A stretch of 6,025 nucleotides of DNA from CANLBN01 sp047634655 (GTDB lineage Bacteria > Pseudomonadota > Gammaproteobacteria > Pseudomonadales > Cellvibrionaceae), in contig JBLIHY010000109.1 of the NCBI GenBank assembly GCA_047634655.1, positions 1-6,025 of the forward strand, given 5' to 3'. A program made the position numbers and the translations under genes. The notes beneath the pieces were generated by a model, which saw nothing but the letters and a program-made list of their open reading frames with translations, did no database searches and was not told the DNA's origin. Shown here in pieces: positions 1 to 4,995 of this stretch (position 1 is the first letter of the stretch; each line of letters begins with the position of its first letter).

Positions 1-132
1 TTATTCTTAGACTTAAAAATTGAAGAGGCCGTTGAACAAATAAGTTATTACTTAACTGAACGTTACCACTCAGTTAACCTGCCATTACTCAGATATGCTC
101 TGGGATTATTTGCGGTTTTTGGCCAAGCATAA
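1..132 (+). CDS. C-terminal end of an unidentified protein (5' end outside window)
   Basis: Frame 1 is open from the first base to a TAA stop at 130-132 and gives 43 residues. The peptide looks like real protein. It has an amphipathic, acidic helix-like start (LKIEEAVEQISYYLTERYHS), then a hydrophobic end, NLPLLRYALGLFAVFGQA. No start codon is needed because the gene would begin upstream. I do not recognise the family; the tail could be a helical C-terminus or a peripheral membrane helix. The stop codon lies inside a 15-nt palindrome (126-140, AGCATAACTTATGCT) that has no T-tract after it, so it is not a convincing terminator. An open run of 43 codons can occur by chance, so the call is moderate. 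Confidence 0.45.
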   Translation, partial: LFLDLKIEEAVEQISYYLTERYHSVNLPLLRYALGLFAVFGQA

Positions 133-660
133 CTTATGCTAAGCGCATTAATTTGCTAACGCGTAGCCGCCAGATGGGTATTCGACGTAGTCGCACATGA
201 TAACAAAAACAAGTGTCGATGCAGATGACTCGTTATGAGTAACAACGCTTCTCGATAACAGAATTTGTAATGGCAGCGTCTCGTTTATTGTTTGTTCGCA
301 ACCACTAATAATTACTTAACCGTATGCGACAGTTTCAGAAGATAATATATAGTTTACAATACACTCACCGGTTTTTTTGTCGGGTGACTGTCATCTTGGC
401 AACCAGCCCTTTTTCTGATTAGCCCATTTCTATTGGACGTGTCTTGATGAAAAACTCTCCTGTATTTCACTCTTGGGGCAGTCTACCATTGCTCAACTTT
501 ACTTTTCGTCCAATGGATGCATCTTGGTCCACATTGAATCCATCAATCCAATAGTTACTCGGTTGGTGGTATTGTTGCAGAGCACAAGAATATTAATCGG
601 TAAATTATCGAATCTATATTAAATGCCGCAAAAACTGTTCTGAAATGGGATGATATTGAG
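133..660. other. Intergenic region without a convincing gene
   Basis: These 528 bases hold frequent stops in all frames and no recognisable protein motif. The best short frame is 447-554 (+, 35 codons), with no good ribosome binding site. Visible structure includes an inverted repeat ATTGGACG (432-439) with CGTCCAAT (507-514), and CTATTGGA (430-437) with TCCAATAG (547-554). A run of seven T at 372-378 has no adequate stem before it. A -10-like TATATT lies at 615-620, a plausible distance upstream of the gene at 661, but its -35 is poor (TTAATC at 593-598). Confidence 0.6.
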
Positions 661-1311
661 TTGGGATATTTGATTTTAACTGGCCTGGTAACTGCTATAG
701 CGTTAGTTGTTGTTTACGGTGCTGTTAAGTTGTTGATGGGTAAACATTGGTTTGTCGCCTGGCTTAGAGGTACTATTGGCCTCGGTTTGTTACTGCTGGG
801 CGGCTTGCTACTGTTCGTGGCCCTAGATGCTTACAGCTATCGGCAATTGGCAACCGAGAAAAGTGTCGCCACGATCAGTTTTACATTGCTGAGTCCGCAG
901 AGGTACTTGGCCACTTTTGTAAAAATTGATGGCGATAGTCAGTTTTTTGAGCTCAGCGGCGACCAATGGCAATTGGATAGCCGAATTATTAAGTGGAATA
1001 ATTCGCTCAACCGTATGGGGTTTAAAACTGGCTACCGTTTGGATCGTCTCAGCGGTCGTTATCTTTCCCTTTCCGACGAACAGACCAAGGAGCGCACAGT
1101 TTACGAACTCTTTCAAAGTCTTGCTGGTATCGACGTTTGGCAATGGCTCAAAGATCTTCAAATGGATGGCCTGGTTGATGCGCGCTATGGTAACTCTACC
1201 TTTTTACCTATGGTCGACGGTGGCCAGTACCAAATATCCGTCGGTTTATCTGGATTATTGGCTCGCCCCTTGAATCAACCCGCGAAAGATGCAGTGGATC
1301 AATGGCGGTAG
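661..1311 (+). CDS. Small two-helix membrane protein upstream of sohB (family loosely annotated as 'multidrug transporter')
   Basis: This 216-residue protein has two predicted transmembrane helices, about residues 4-25 and 37-57, followed by a roughly 155-residue soluble domain. Recognisable segments are YSYRQLATEKSVATISF (58-74), GDQWQLDSRIIKW (100-112), YRLDRLSGRY (125-134), ARYGNSTFLPM (174-184) and GLLARPLN (198-205). From memory, these match short gammaproteobacterial proteins annotated 'cation/multidrug efflux pump'. Nothing here resembles a transporter, since two helices and one domain cannot form a pump, and the true function is unknown. The soluble part probably faces the periplasm. 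The start is uncertain: TTG at 661 keeps helix 1, with a weak GGGA about 10 nt upstream, while the first in-frame ATG (736) would remove helix 1. The frame stays open back to 604 without an ATG. sohB starts 51 nt downstream with no terminator between, suggesting co-transcription. Confidence 0.85.
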   Translation: MGYLILTGLVTAIALVVVYGAVKLLMGKHWFVAWLRGTIGLGLLLLGGLLLFVALDAYSYRQLATEKSVATISFTLLSPQRYLATFVKIDGDSQFFELSGDQWQLDSRIIKWNNSLNRMGFKTGYRLDRLSGRYLSLSDEQTKERTVYELFQSLAGIDVWQWLKDLQMDGLVDARYGNSTFLPMVDGGQYQISVGLSGLLARPLNQPAKDAVDQWR

Positions 1312-1352
1312 GTGCTCGATTTTTCCTTGTCTAATTTCCCCCCATTCTGAAT

Positions 1353-1357
1353 AGGAG
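1353..1357 (+). promoter_or_regulatory. Ribosome binding site of sohB, fixing its GTG start
   Basis: AGGAG lies 5 nt before the GTG at 1363. This ideal spacing supports the GTG start over any later ATG. The resulting length (350 residues) matches the usual SohB length. Confidence 0.8.
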
Positions 1358-1362
1358 CTGTT

Positions 1363-2415
1363 GTGGAATTTCTCTATGAATACGGTTTGTTTTTATTAAA
1401 GTTAGTTACTTTTGTTGTCGCCATAGCGTTCGTGGTTGGTATTGTGGCAGAGGCCGGTCAGCGGCAAAAGTCGGCTGAAAAAGGTCACATTGAAGTCAAT
1501 AAAATCAATGAACAACTCGACAATATGCATTTTGCGCTCAAACGATTCACCGATGGCGAGTCAGCCGTAAAAAAAGAAATAAAAGAAAAAGAAAAAAAAC
1601 AAAAGCTGGCGCATAAGCAGGCTAAAAAGACTAAAGCAGGGGATGACAACGATGAAAAGAAGCGTGTCTTCCTGGTAGATTTTGATGGCGATATAAAGGC
1701 GTCGGCAGTGTCCGAATTGCGCAGGGTTGTCAACGCTATCTTGTCGACGGCACAGCGCAGTGATGAAGTTGTCGTTCGCCTGGAAAGTAGTGGTGGTATG
1801 GTCCACAGTTACGGGCTTGCCTCTAGCCAGTTGGATCGCCTACGACAGAATAATATCCCCCTCACTGTTTGCGTAGACAAGGTGGCCGCTAGTGGTGGCT
1901 ATATGATGGCCTGTGTTGCCAACAAAATACTTGCCGCTCCATTTGCCATTATCGGCTCTATTGGTGTTGTTGCTCAATTACCGAATTTTCATAAATTATT
2001 AAAGAAAAATGATATCGACTTCGAGCAGTTGACCGCAGGTGAGTACAAGCGCACTTTAACGCTTTTTGGCGAAAATACCGAAAAGGCTCGCAACAAATTT
2101 GTTGAGGATCTCGAATTAACGCATCAGCTCTTCAAAGAGTTTGTCAAACAGCAGCGACCTGTAGTGGAGATTGACGAGGTTTCAACCGGTGAAATCTGGT
2201 TTGGTACGAAAGCCCTCGAGAAGCAATTAGTCGACCAATTGCGAACCAGCGATGATTACGTCTGCGAATTAGCTGCCGAGCACGAAGTTTTTCATGTTAG
2301 CTATCGACTCAAGAAGACATTGCCTGAAAAATTTGGACTGTCCCTTCAGCACACCATCGACCGCACCTTGACGCGTCTGTTAGACCAATTGAGAACGACT
2401 CGTTTTTTCCAGTGA
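1363..2415 (+). CDS. sohB: SohB, inner-membrane serine protease of peptidase family S49
   Basis: SohB is a membrane-anchored S49 peptidase related to signal peptide peptidase SppA. In E. coli, extra sohB copies suppress loss of the periplasmic protease DegP. This protein is 350 residues against about 349 in E. coli, so it is full length. An N-terminal anchor helix spans about residues 8-29. A very Lys/Glu-rich linker follows (about 66-100), then the protease domain beginning VFLVDFDGDI (102-111). The nucleophile is Ser177 in VDKVAASGGYMMA. The general base is Lys229 in GEYKRTLTLFGENTEKAR. The segment AAPFAIIGSIGVV (191-203) between them is typical. It lacks the second tandem domain of long SppA and is the short, single-domain type. 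The upstream two-helix protein is 51 nt away and probably in the same operon. Downstream lies a long gap facing convergent lptF. Confidence 0.97.
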   Translation: MEFLYEYGLFLLKLVTFVVAIAFVVGIVAEAGQRQKSAEKGHIEVNKINEQLDNMHFALKRFTDGESAVKKEIKEKEKKQKLAHKQAKKTKAGDDNDEKKRVFLVDFDGDIKASAVSELRRVVNAILSTAQRSDEVVVRLESSGGMVHSYGLASSQLDRLRQNNIPLTVCVDKVAASGGYMMACVANKILAAPFAIIGSIGVVAQLPNFHKLLKKNDIDFEQLTAGEYKRTLTLFGENTEKARNKFVEDLELTHQLFKEFVKQQRPVVEIDEVSTGEIWFGTKALEKQLVDQLRTSDDYVCELAAEHEVFHVSYRLKKTLPEKFGLSLQHTIDRTLTRLLDQLRTTRFFQ

Positions 2416-2645
2416 ATAAATAAGAAGATGGTTCTCGATTCTTGGTTCTCATGCGCTTGTTTGTCCCAACATGGTGTCGATATATCGGTACACAATTTCT
2501 GATATCAATACCGCCACTATCTCACTTGTAACGCAACATCACTTTAGGCCAAACAAGTCAGAGCAAGCGGTTTTTCCACTTAGAACGATTGCTCCAAGTG
2601 TCTTCTCCCCCATTTAGGCTAAAGTACCAGTCTCCGGCGCATGCA

Positions 2646-2672
2646 CAGAAGTGATTCTGCCTCGTTTTTTTT
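2646..2672 (+). terminator. Weak candidate terminator downstream of sohB
   Basis: A 5-bp stem CAGAA/TTCTG (2646-2650 and 2655-2659) with loop GTGA is followed after five bases by eight T (2665-2672). The stem is short and the T-tract is not adjacent, and it lies about 230 nt after the sohB stop. It is the only stem-plus-T arrangement I see on the + strand in this gap. Confidence 0.2.
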
Positions 2673-2688
2673 ATTGTCCTTCCTCTAG

Positions 2689-2701
2689 CATTTTTAAGTC
2701 A
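2689..2701 (+). repeat. 13-bp direct repeat, copy 1
   Basis: CATTTTTAAGTCA is repeated exactly at 2879-2891, with copies starting 190 bp apart. The function is unknown. Both copies flank the AT-rich part of the convergent gap. Confidence 0.6.
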
Positions 2702-2759
2702 CTATTCGCTGTCAAGTACTTCACATCAGAAGTATGAATAAATTTTTGGTGATTGAGTC

Positions 2760-2788
2760 TTGACATTTTGACTTTATTTGTTTGTAAA
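2760..2788 (+). promoter_or_regulatory. Possible sigma70-type promoter in the convergent gap
   Basis: A perfect TTGACA (2760-2765) is followed after 17 bp by TGTAAA (2783-2788, 4 of 6 matches to TATAAT). A second TTGACA at 2875-2880 has AATAAA 17 bp later. No gene lies downstream on this strand, so any product would be non-coding. Such matches occur by chance in AT-rich DNA, so confidence is low. Confidence 0.2.
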
Positions 2789-2878
2789 AAAGGTCTCTAG
2801 CTTAAGGTTATGCACATATGTAATTTTTGCGTCATCTTTAGCTAAAAACTTCGTCTTTTTTCAGAGAAAATCCATTGA

Positions 2879-2891
2879 CATTTTTAAGTCA
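2879..2891 (+). repeat. 13-bp direct repeat, copy 2
   Basis: This is the second exact copy of CATTTTTAAGTCA (first at 2689-2701). Here it overlaps the TTGACA at 2875-2880 and begins the most AT-rich stretch of the gap. Confidence 0.6.
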
Positions 2892-2920
2892 TTGAAAAAT
2901 AAAGATAAAATAACTAGTTC

Positions 2921-2941
2921 AAAAAACAGGCATATGCCTGT
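2921..2941 (-). terminator. Intrinsic terminator, minus strand (end of the lptF transcript or of a small RNA)
   Basis: A perfect 16-bp palindrome ACAGGCATATGCCTGT (2926-2941) can fold as a stem ACAGGC/GCCTGT with an ATAT loop. On the minus strand it runs directly into six T (plus-strand A run 2921-2926), the classic stem-plus-U form. No T-tract follows on the + strand, so it acts on leftward transcripts. The nearest leftward gene is lptF, whose stop is about 265 nt upstream of the stem. This would give lptF a long 3' UTR, unless a separate small RNA ends here. A DNA-binding dyad is the alternative reading. Confidence 0.55.
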
Positions 2942-2968
2942 ATACCCCTATTATTGCGGGTTTCGGGC

Positions 2969-2983
2969 AACTTTTAAAAAGTT
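2969..2983. repeat. AT-rich palindrome next to the DnaA-box-like cluster
   Basis: AACTTTTAAAAAGTT has 7-base arms around a central A. It overlaps the first two bases of the first DnaA-box-like site. It may be a hairpin in the minus-strand transcript or simply easily melted DNA. Confidence 0.5.
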
Positions 2984-3016
2984 ATCCACGAACTTACCCA
3001 CAGAAGCTGTGGAAAA
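2982..3016. promoter_or_regulatory. Cluster of three DnaA-box-like 9-mers
   Basis: TTATCCACG (2982-2990, +), TTACCCACA (2994-3002, +) and TTTTCCACA (minus strand, 3008-3016) each differ by one base from the consensus TTATCCACA. Three such sites in 35 bp next to an AT-rich stretch is the pattern of a replication origin or a DnaA-binding regulatory site. Against an origin, flanking genes are transcribed toward it, there is no dnaA, dnaN or mnmG nearby, and I see no GATC in the cluster or the adjacent AT-rich stretch. Sites 2 and 3 also form an inverted repeat (CCACAG-AAG-CTGTGG), so RNA structure is an alternative explanation. Confidence 0.4.
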
Positions 3017-3017
3017 G
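2993..3017 (-). repeat. Hairpin upstream of the minus-strand terminator
   Basis: Read on the minus strand, CTTTTCCACAG and CTGTGGGTAAG pair across a CTT loop. Ten of eleven positions pair, counting one G-U wobble, with one mismatch. The plus-strand version pairs less well because the wobble becomes a C-A mismatch. That asymmetry slightly favours a minus-strand RNA structure, lying 52 nt before the terminator stem. Confidence 0.4.
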
Positions 3018-3206
3018 CTTTAGACGAATAATCCAAGCCAAATTAATGAGTATTCAGTGAGTTTTTTTGGCACTGATTTACCTCTGCGTGTGATATCGGC
3101 TCGATAAAAGGGATTTCCTTGACTGTGGCTACTCACTAACATTGAGTTTCCCCGAGCACCTTGATAGTCACTGGTTCAACAAAGCCCGATCGAATGAGCT
3201 TCTCGA

Positions 3207-4328
3207 TTAATTCACAGTTGTTCGTTTTTCAATCATATTCTTAATGGTCGACCAGATAGTAAATTGGCCGCTCCGAATCAAAAATAGTAGAACAGCCGCC
3301 ACTAAGAAGAGGCCGTGCACCAGCCATAGTCCGAGACCTGGAGACAATCCCCGATCTTCAATCGCAGTTCGCGCGGCATTGAGAGAAACAAAGTACGTCA
3401 TGTAAACAATAATAGAGGGGAATAACATCGCATAGCGGCCTCGCCTTGGGGTGGTATAGCTCATGGAAAACCCGATTATTGCCACTATTAGCGTAATCAG
3501 CGGTGAGGAAAAACGCCATTGTAGCGCTGCGTAGGCATCTGATTTCTCCATGTTTAACAGTTTCCGCGTAGGCATAGTATCGACTGATTCACTGGGAATA
3601 ATATTGGTTTCAGGCTGATCGAGCCGCTGCCCCAATGCTTCAAACTGAGTGGTGCGGTAGTTCACGCTGCCGGGGTATCCTTGATATCGCTCGCCCCGAG
3701 TTACCAATAGATAGAGATGTTGGTATTCGTCGTGCTGTATTTGTTGTGCACTATCTGCCGTAATAGTCACCGGGCCTGTGCTGCCGCTAGCGTCTGTCGT
3801 GGCGATAAAGACGTTTTCTAGCTGTCGATCTTTACCTAAATCCTCGAAATAGTTGACAACATTACCACTGCGGGATAGCTGAAATTTTCCCGGAACAAGA
3901 GCCGCTAATCCCCCGCGCTGTTTTTGTTGTTCTAAAACTCTTTCCGCTTCCGTGAGGCCCAGCGGCGTCAGCCAAAGGCTGCAAAACCCAACGAATATGG
4001 AGATAAGTGCCGCGGGTAATAGGGTGTAGGTCAAAATCCGATCCTGGCTCACACCCGCTGAAAATAACGCGCTCATTTCTTGATCTGTATACAAACGCCC
4101 ATACACCATCAAGATCGCTATCATAAAACCTAAGGGCAAAATTAATTCTAAAAAGCCCGGTATGCGATAAAACATAATGGATAGCAGTACGGTTGGATCT
4201 AGCTTGCCGGCTGCGGCTTCAGCCAGATACCGAACAAAGCGTCCGCTCATTACAACAATCAGCAGTACACTGGTGACAGCAGATGTTGTGGACAAGAGTT
4301 CCCTGGCTAAGTAGCGGCGGATGATCAT
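3207..4328 (-). CDS. lptF: LptF, permease subunit of the lipopolysaccharide export ABC transporter
   Basis: LptF pairs with LptG in the inner membrane. With the ATPase LptB2 they extract LPS and pass it to LptC for transport to the outer membrane. This 373-residue protein is full length. It has the typical start MIIRRYLARELL. Three N-terminal helices (about 13-33, 50-78, 100-122) come before a periplasmic beta-jellyroll domain (about 125-265). Three C-terminal helices follow (about 273-292, 299-318, 331-352). The cytoplasmic coupling segment YGRLYTDQEMSALFSAGVS (76-94) carries the conserved acidic Glu84 that contacts LptB. The start is ATG with only a weak GGA-type site upstream. It is divergent from pepA, as is usual in gammaproteobacteria. 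lptG, normally immediately downstream and often overlapping, is not present, which is the odd feature here. Confidence 0.97.
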   Translation of the reverse strand: MIIRRYLARELLSTTSAVTSVLLIVVMSGRFVRYLAEAAAGKLDPTVLLSIMFYRIPGFLELILPLGFMIAILMVYGRLYTDQEMSALFSAGVSQDRILTYTLLPAALISIFVGFCSLWLTPLGLTEAERVLEQQKQRGGLAALVPGKFQLSRSGNVVNYFEDLGKDRQLENVFIATTDASGSTGPVTITADSAQQIQHDEYQHLYLLVTRGERYQGYPGSVNYRTTQFEALGQRLDQPETNIIPSESVDTMPTRKLLNMEKSDAYAALQWRFSSPLITLIVAIIGFSMSYTTPRRGRYAMLFPSIIVYMTYFVSLNAARTAIEDRGLSPGLGLWLVHGLFLVAAVLLFLIRSGQFTIWSTIKNMIEKRTTVN

Positions 4329-4342
4329 TGGTAGTATCCAGA

Positions 4343-4357
4343 ATGGTTAATAACCAT
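4343..4357. promoter_or_regulatory. 15-nt palindrome in the lptF leader
   Basis: ATGGTTAATAACCAT has perfect 7-base arms around one central base and ends 14 nt upstream of the lptF start codon. It could be a regulator-binding dyad or a short hairpin just upstream of the lptF ribosome binding region. The partner is unknown. Confidence 0.35.
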
Positions 4358-4683
4358 GCATTTTTTCGAATCCACATTTGAACAAATAGCTTTTATCGGG
4401 GGAAGCTTACTTTCATGGATTCTCTTGTTAACGAGATTTTTTATAACTAGACCAGTAGTAAGCGCTTTACTATTAATCTGTCAACGGAATAATTACTCTG
4501 GCTATCTACTGACTATTTTAATAGTCGCTTCACGAGAACTACTGAGCTTGCGCCTTGCAAGATGGCGTCCGTCACTGCGATCTAAGGGGTACGTCAAATT
4601 CTTGGTTTTTCAGGTTCACATAATGCTGTCGACGTGCAGTCTGACATTCTTTTGGGATGATTAATCCAGCATAAATGTATGTG

Positions 4684-4729
4684 GCACTGATAAATGATAT
4701 AAAATAGATTTTGTCATTGTTATCAGCGC
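4684..4729. repeat. Interrupted inverted repeat around a TATAAA element
   Basis: GC-a-CTGATAA-ATGA (4684-4697) pairs with TCAT-tg-TTATCAG-c-GC (4714-4729), giving 13 base pairs with one mismatch and a 2-nt bulge. The 16-nt loop begins with TATAAA (4698-4703), a -10-like sequence. The arrangement suits an operator pair flanking a promoter or a leader hairpin, about 270 bp upstream of pepA. Confidence 0.4.
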
Positions 4730-4923
4730 TCATGAAAGCCGCAAGTAGGTTAAGTAAATAAATTTAATCGGATTTTCTGTGTGGATGGCTTTTTGTGAAT
4801 TAAAAATATCAATTGGACCGAGTGTCAAATAAAATTAATTTTCCCAGTAAGCGTGGTGCCGGACTAGCATCCGTGAAGCTCACGCAAGCGTTAGTATCTC
4901 TTAGCCTTTTATCTGCTTTTCGC

Positions 4924-4946
4924 CCAGCAAAATCTGGCGAATTTTG
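4924..4946 (+). promoter_or_regulatory. Overlapping alternative hairpins upstream of pepA
   Basis: CCAG (4924-4927) can pair with CTGG (4934-4937). CAAAAT (4928-4933) can instead pair with ATTTTG (4941-4946). The first stem's right arm sits in the second stem's loop and vice versa, so the two are mutually exclusive. They lie about 50 nt before the pepA start and could form a leader switch if transcribed. Both stems are weak. Confidence 0.2.
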
Positions 4947-4985
4947 GCCACAGAGATTCCGATAATTCCGTTTTCAACTTAGATT

Positions 4986-4992
4986 AGAGGAA
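4986..4992 (+). promoter_or_regulatory. Ribosome binding site of pepA
   Basis: AGAGGAA ends 3 nt before the ATG at 4996, with its GAGG core 5 nt from the ATG. This supports that start. Confidence 0.75.
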
Positions 4993-4995
4993 CTC

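Larger units (their letters stand above)
2416..3206. other. Long convergent intergenic region; the usual position of lptG is empty
   Basis: This 791-bp gap separates the 3' ends of sohB and lptF. No frame on either strand gives recognisable protein. On the minus strand directly after lptF, where lptG would be expected, I could not see lptG-like remnants by eye. Composition turns strongly AT-rich around 2750-2930 (15 of 60 bases are G or C over 2881-2940). Separate entries cover the repeats, DnaA-box-like cluster, hairpins, terminators and a promoter-like element found here. Confidence 0.7.
4329..4995. other. Long divergent lptF-pepA intergenic region
   Basis: This 667-bp spacer should hold the promoters of both lptF and pepA and is longer than I expect for this pair. 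No frame shows recognisable protein. A 102-codon hydrophobic frame at 4356-4664 lacks a ribosome binding site and is treated as spurious. There are several dyads: 4343-4357, 4456-4472 (TAGTAA/TTACTA), 4684-4729, 4872-4884 (CGTGA/TCACG) and 4924-4946. Possible -10 elements for pepA are TATAAA (4698-4703), TAAAAT (4830-4835) and GATAAT (4961-4966), but none has a good -35 at proper spacing. The promoters therefore cannot be fixed by eye. Confidence 0.6.

Noticed and set aside
361..393. T-run with flanking TCACC/GGTGA as a terminator
   Set aside because: The seven T lie inside the loop of a 5-bp stem, not after it, which is the wrong order for an intrinsic terminator on either strand.
447..554. 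35-codon frame starting ATG in the first gap
   Set aside because: It is short, with no clear ribosome binding site and no recognisable peptide.
823..1273. Overlapping frames on both strands inside the gene at 661-1311
   Set aside because: They are shadows of the two-helix membrane protein gene, whose frame shows the coherent membrane topology and family-like motifs.
1485..1806. Two minus-strand frames rich in Phe, Ser and Cys
   Set aside because: They are antisense shadows of the Lys-rich linker of sohB; the poly-Phe is just the reverse of the A-rich codons.
2795..2835. Possible dif-like site around TTATGCACATATGTAA
   Set aside because: It shares some bases with dif half-sites but lacks the 11-6-11 XerC/XerD arrangement.
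2778..3023. 81-codon + strand frame in the convergent gap
   Set aside because: It needs a TTG start and has no recognisable domain. It runs through the palindrome, terminator and DnaA-box-like cluster, whose structure explains the sequence better.
3165..3206. GGTTCAAC resembling a tRNA T-loop
   Set aside because: No acceptor, D-arm or anticodon stem can be assembled around it on either strand.
4356..4664. 102-codon hydrophobic + strand frame between lptF and pepA
   Set aside because: It starts with ATG inside the lptF-leader palindrome, has no ribosome binding site and no recognisable motif, and covers the region expected to hold promoters. A chance frame is more likely, although a small membrane protein is not excluded.
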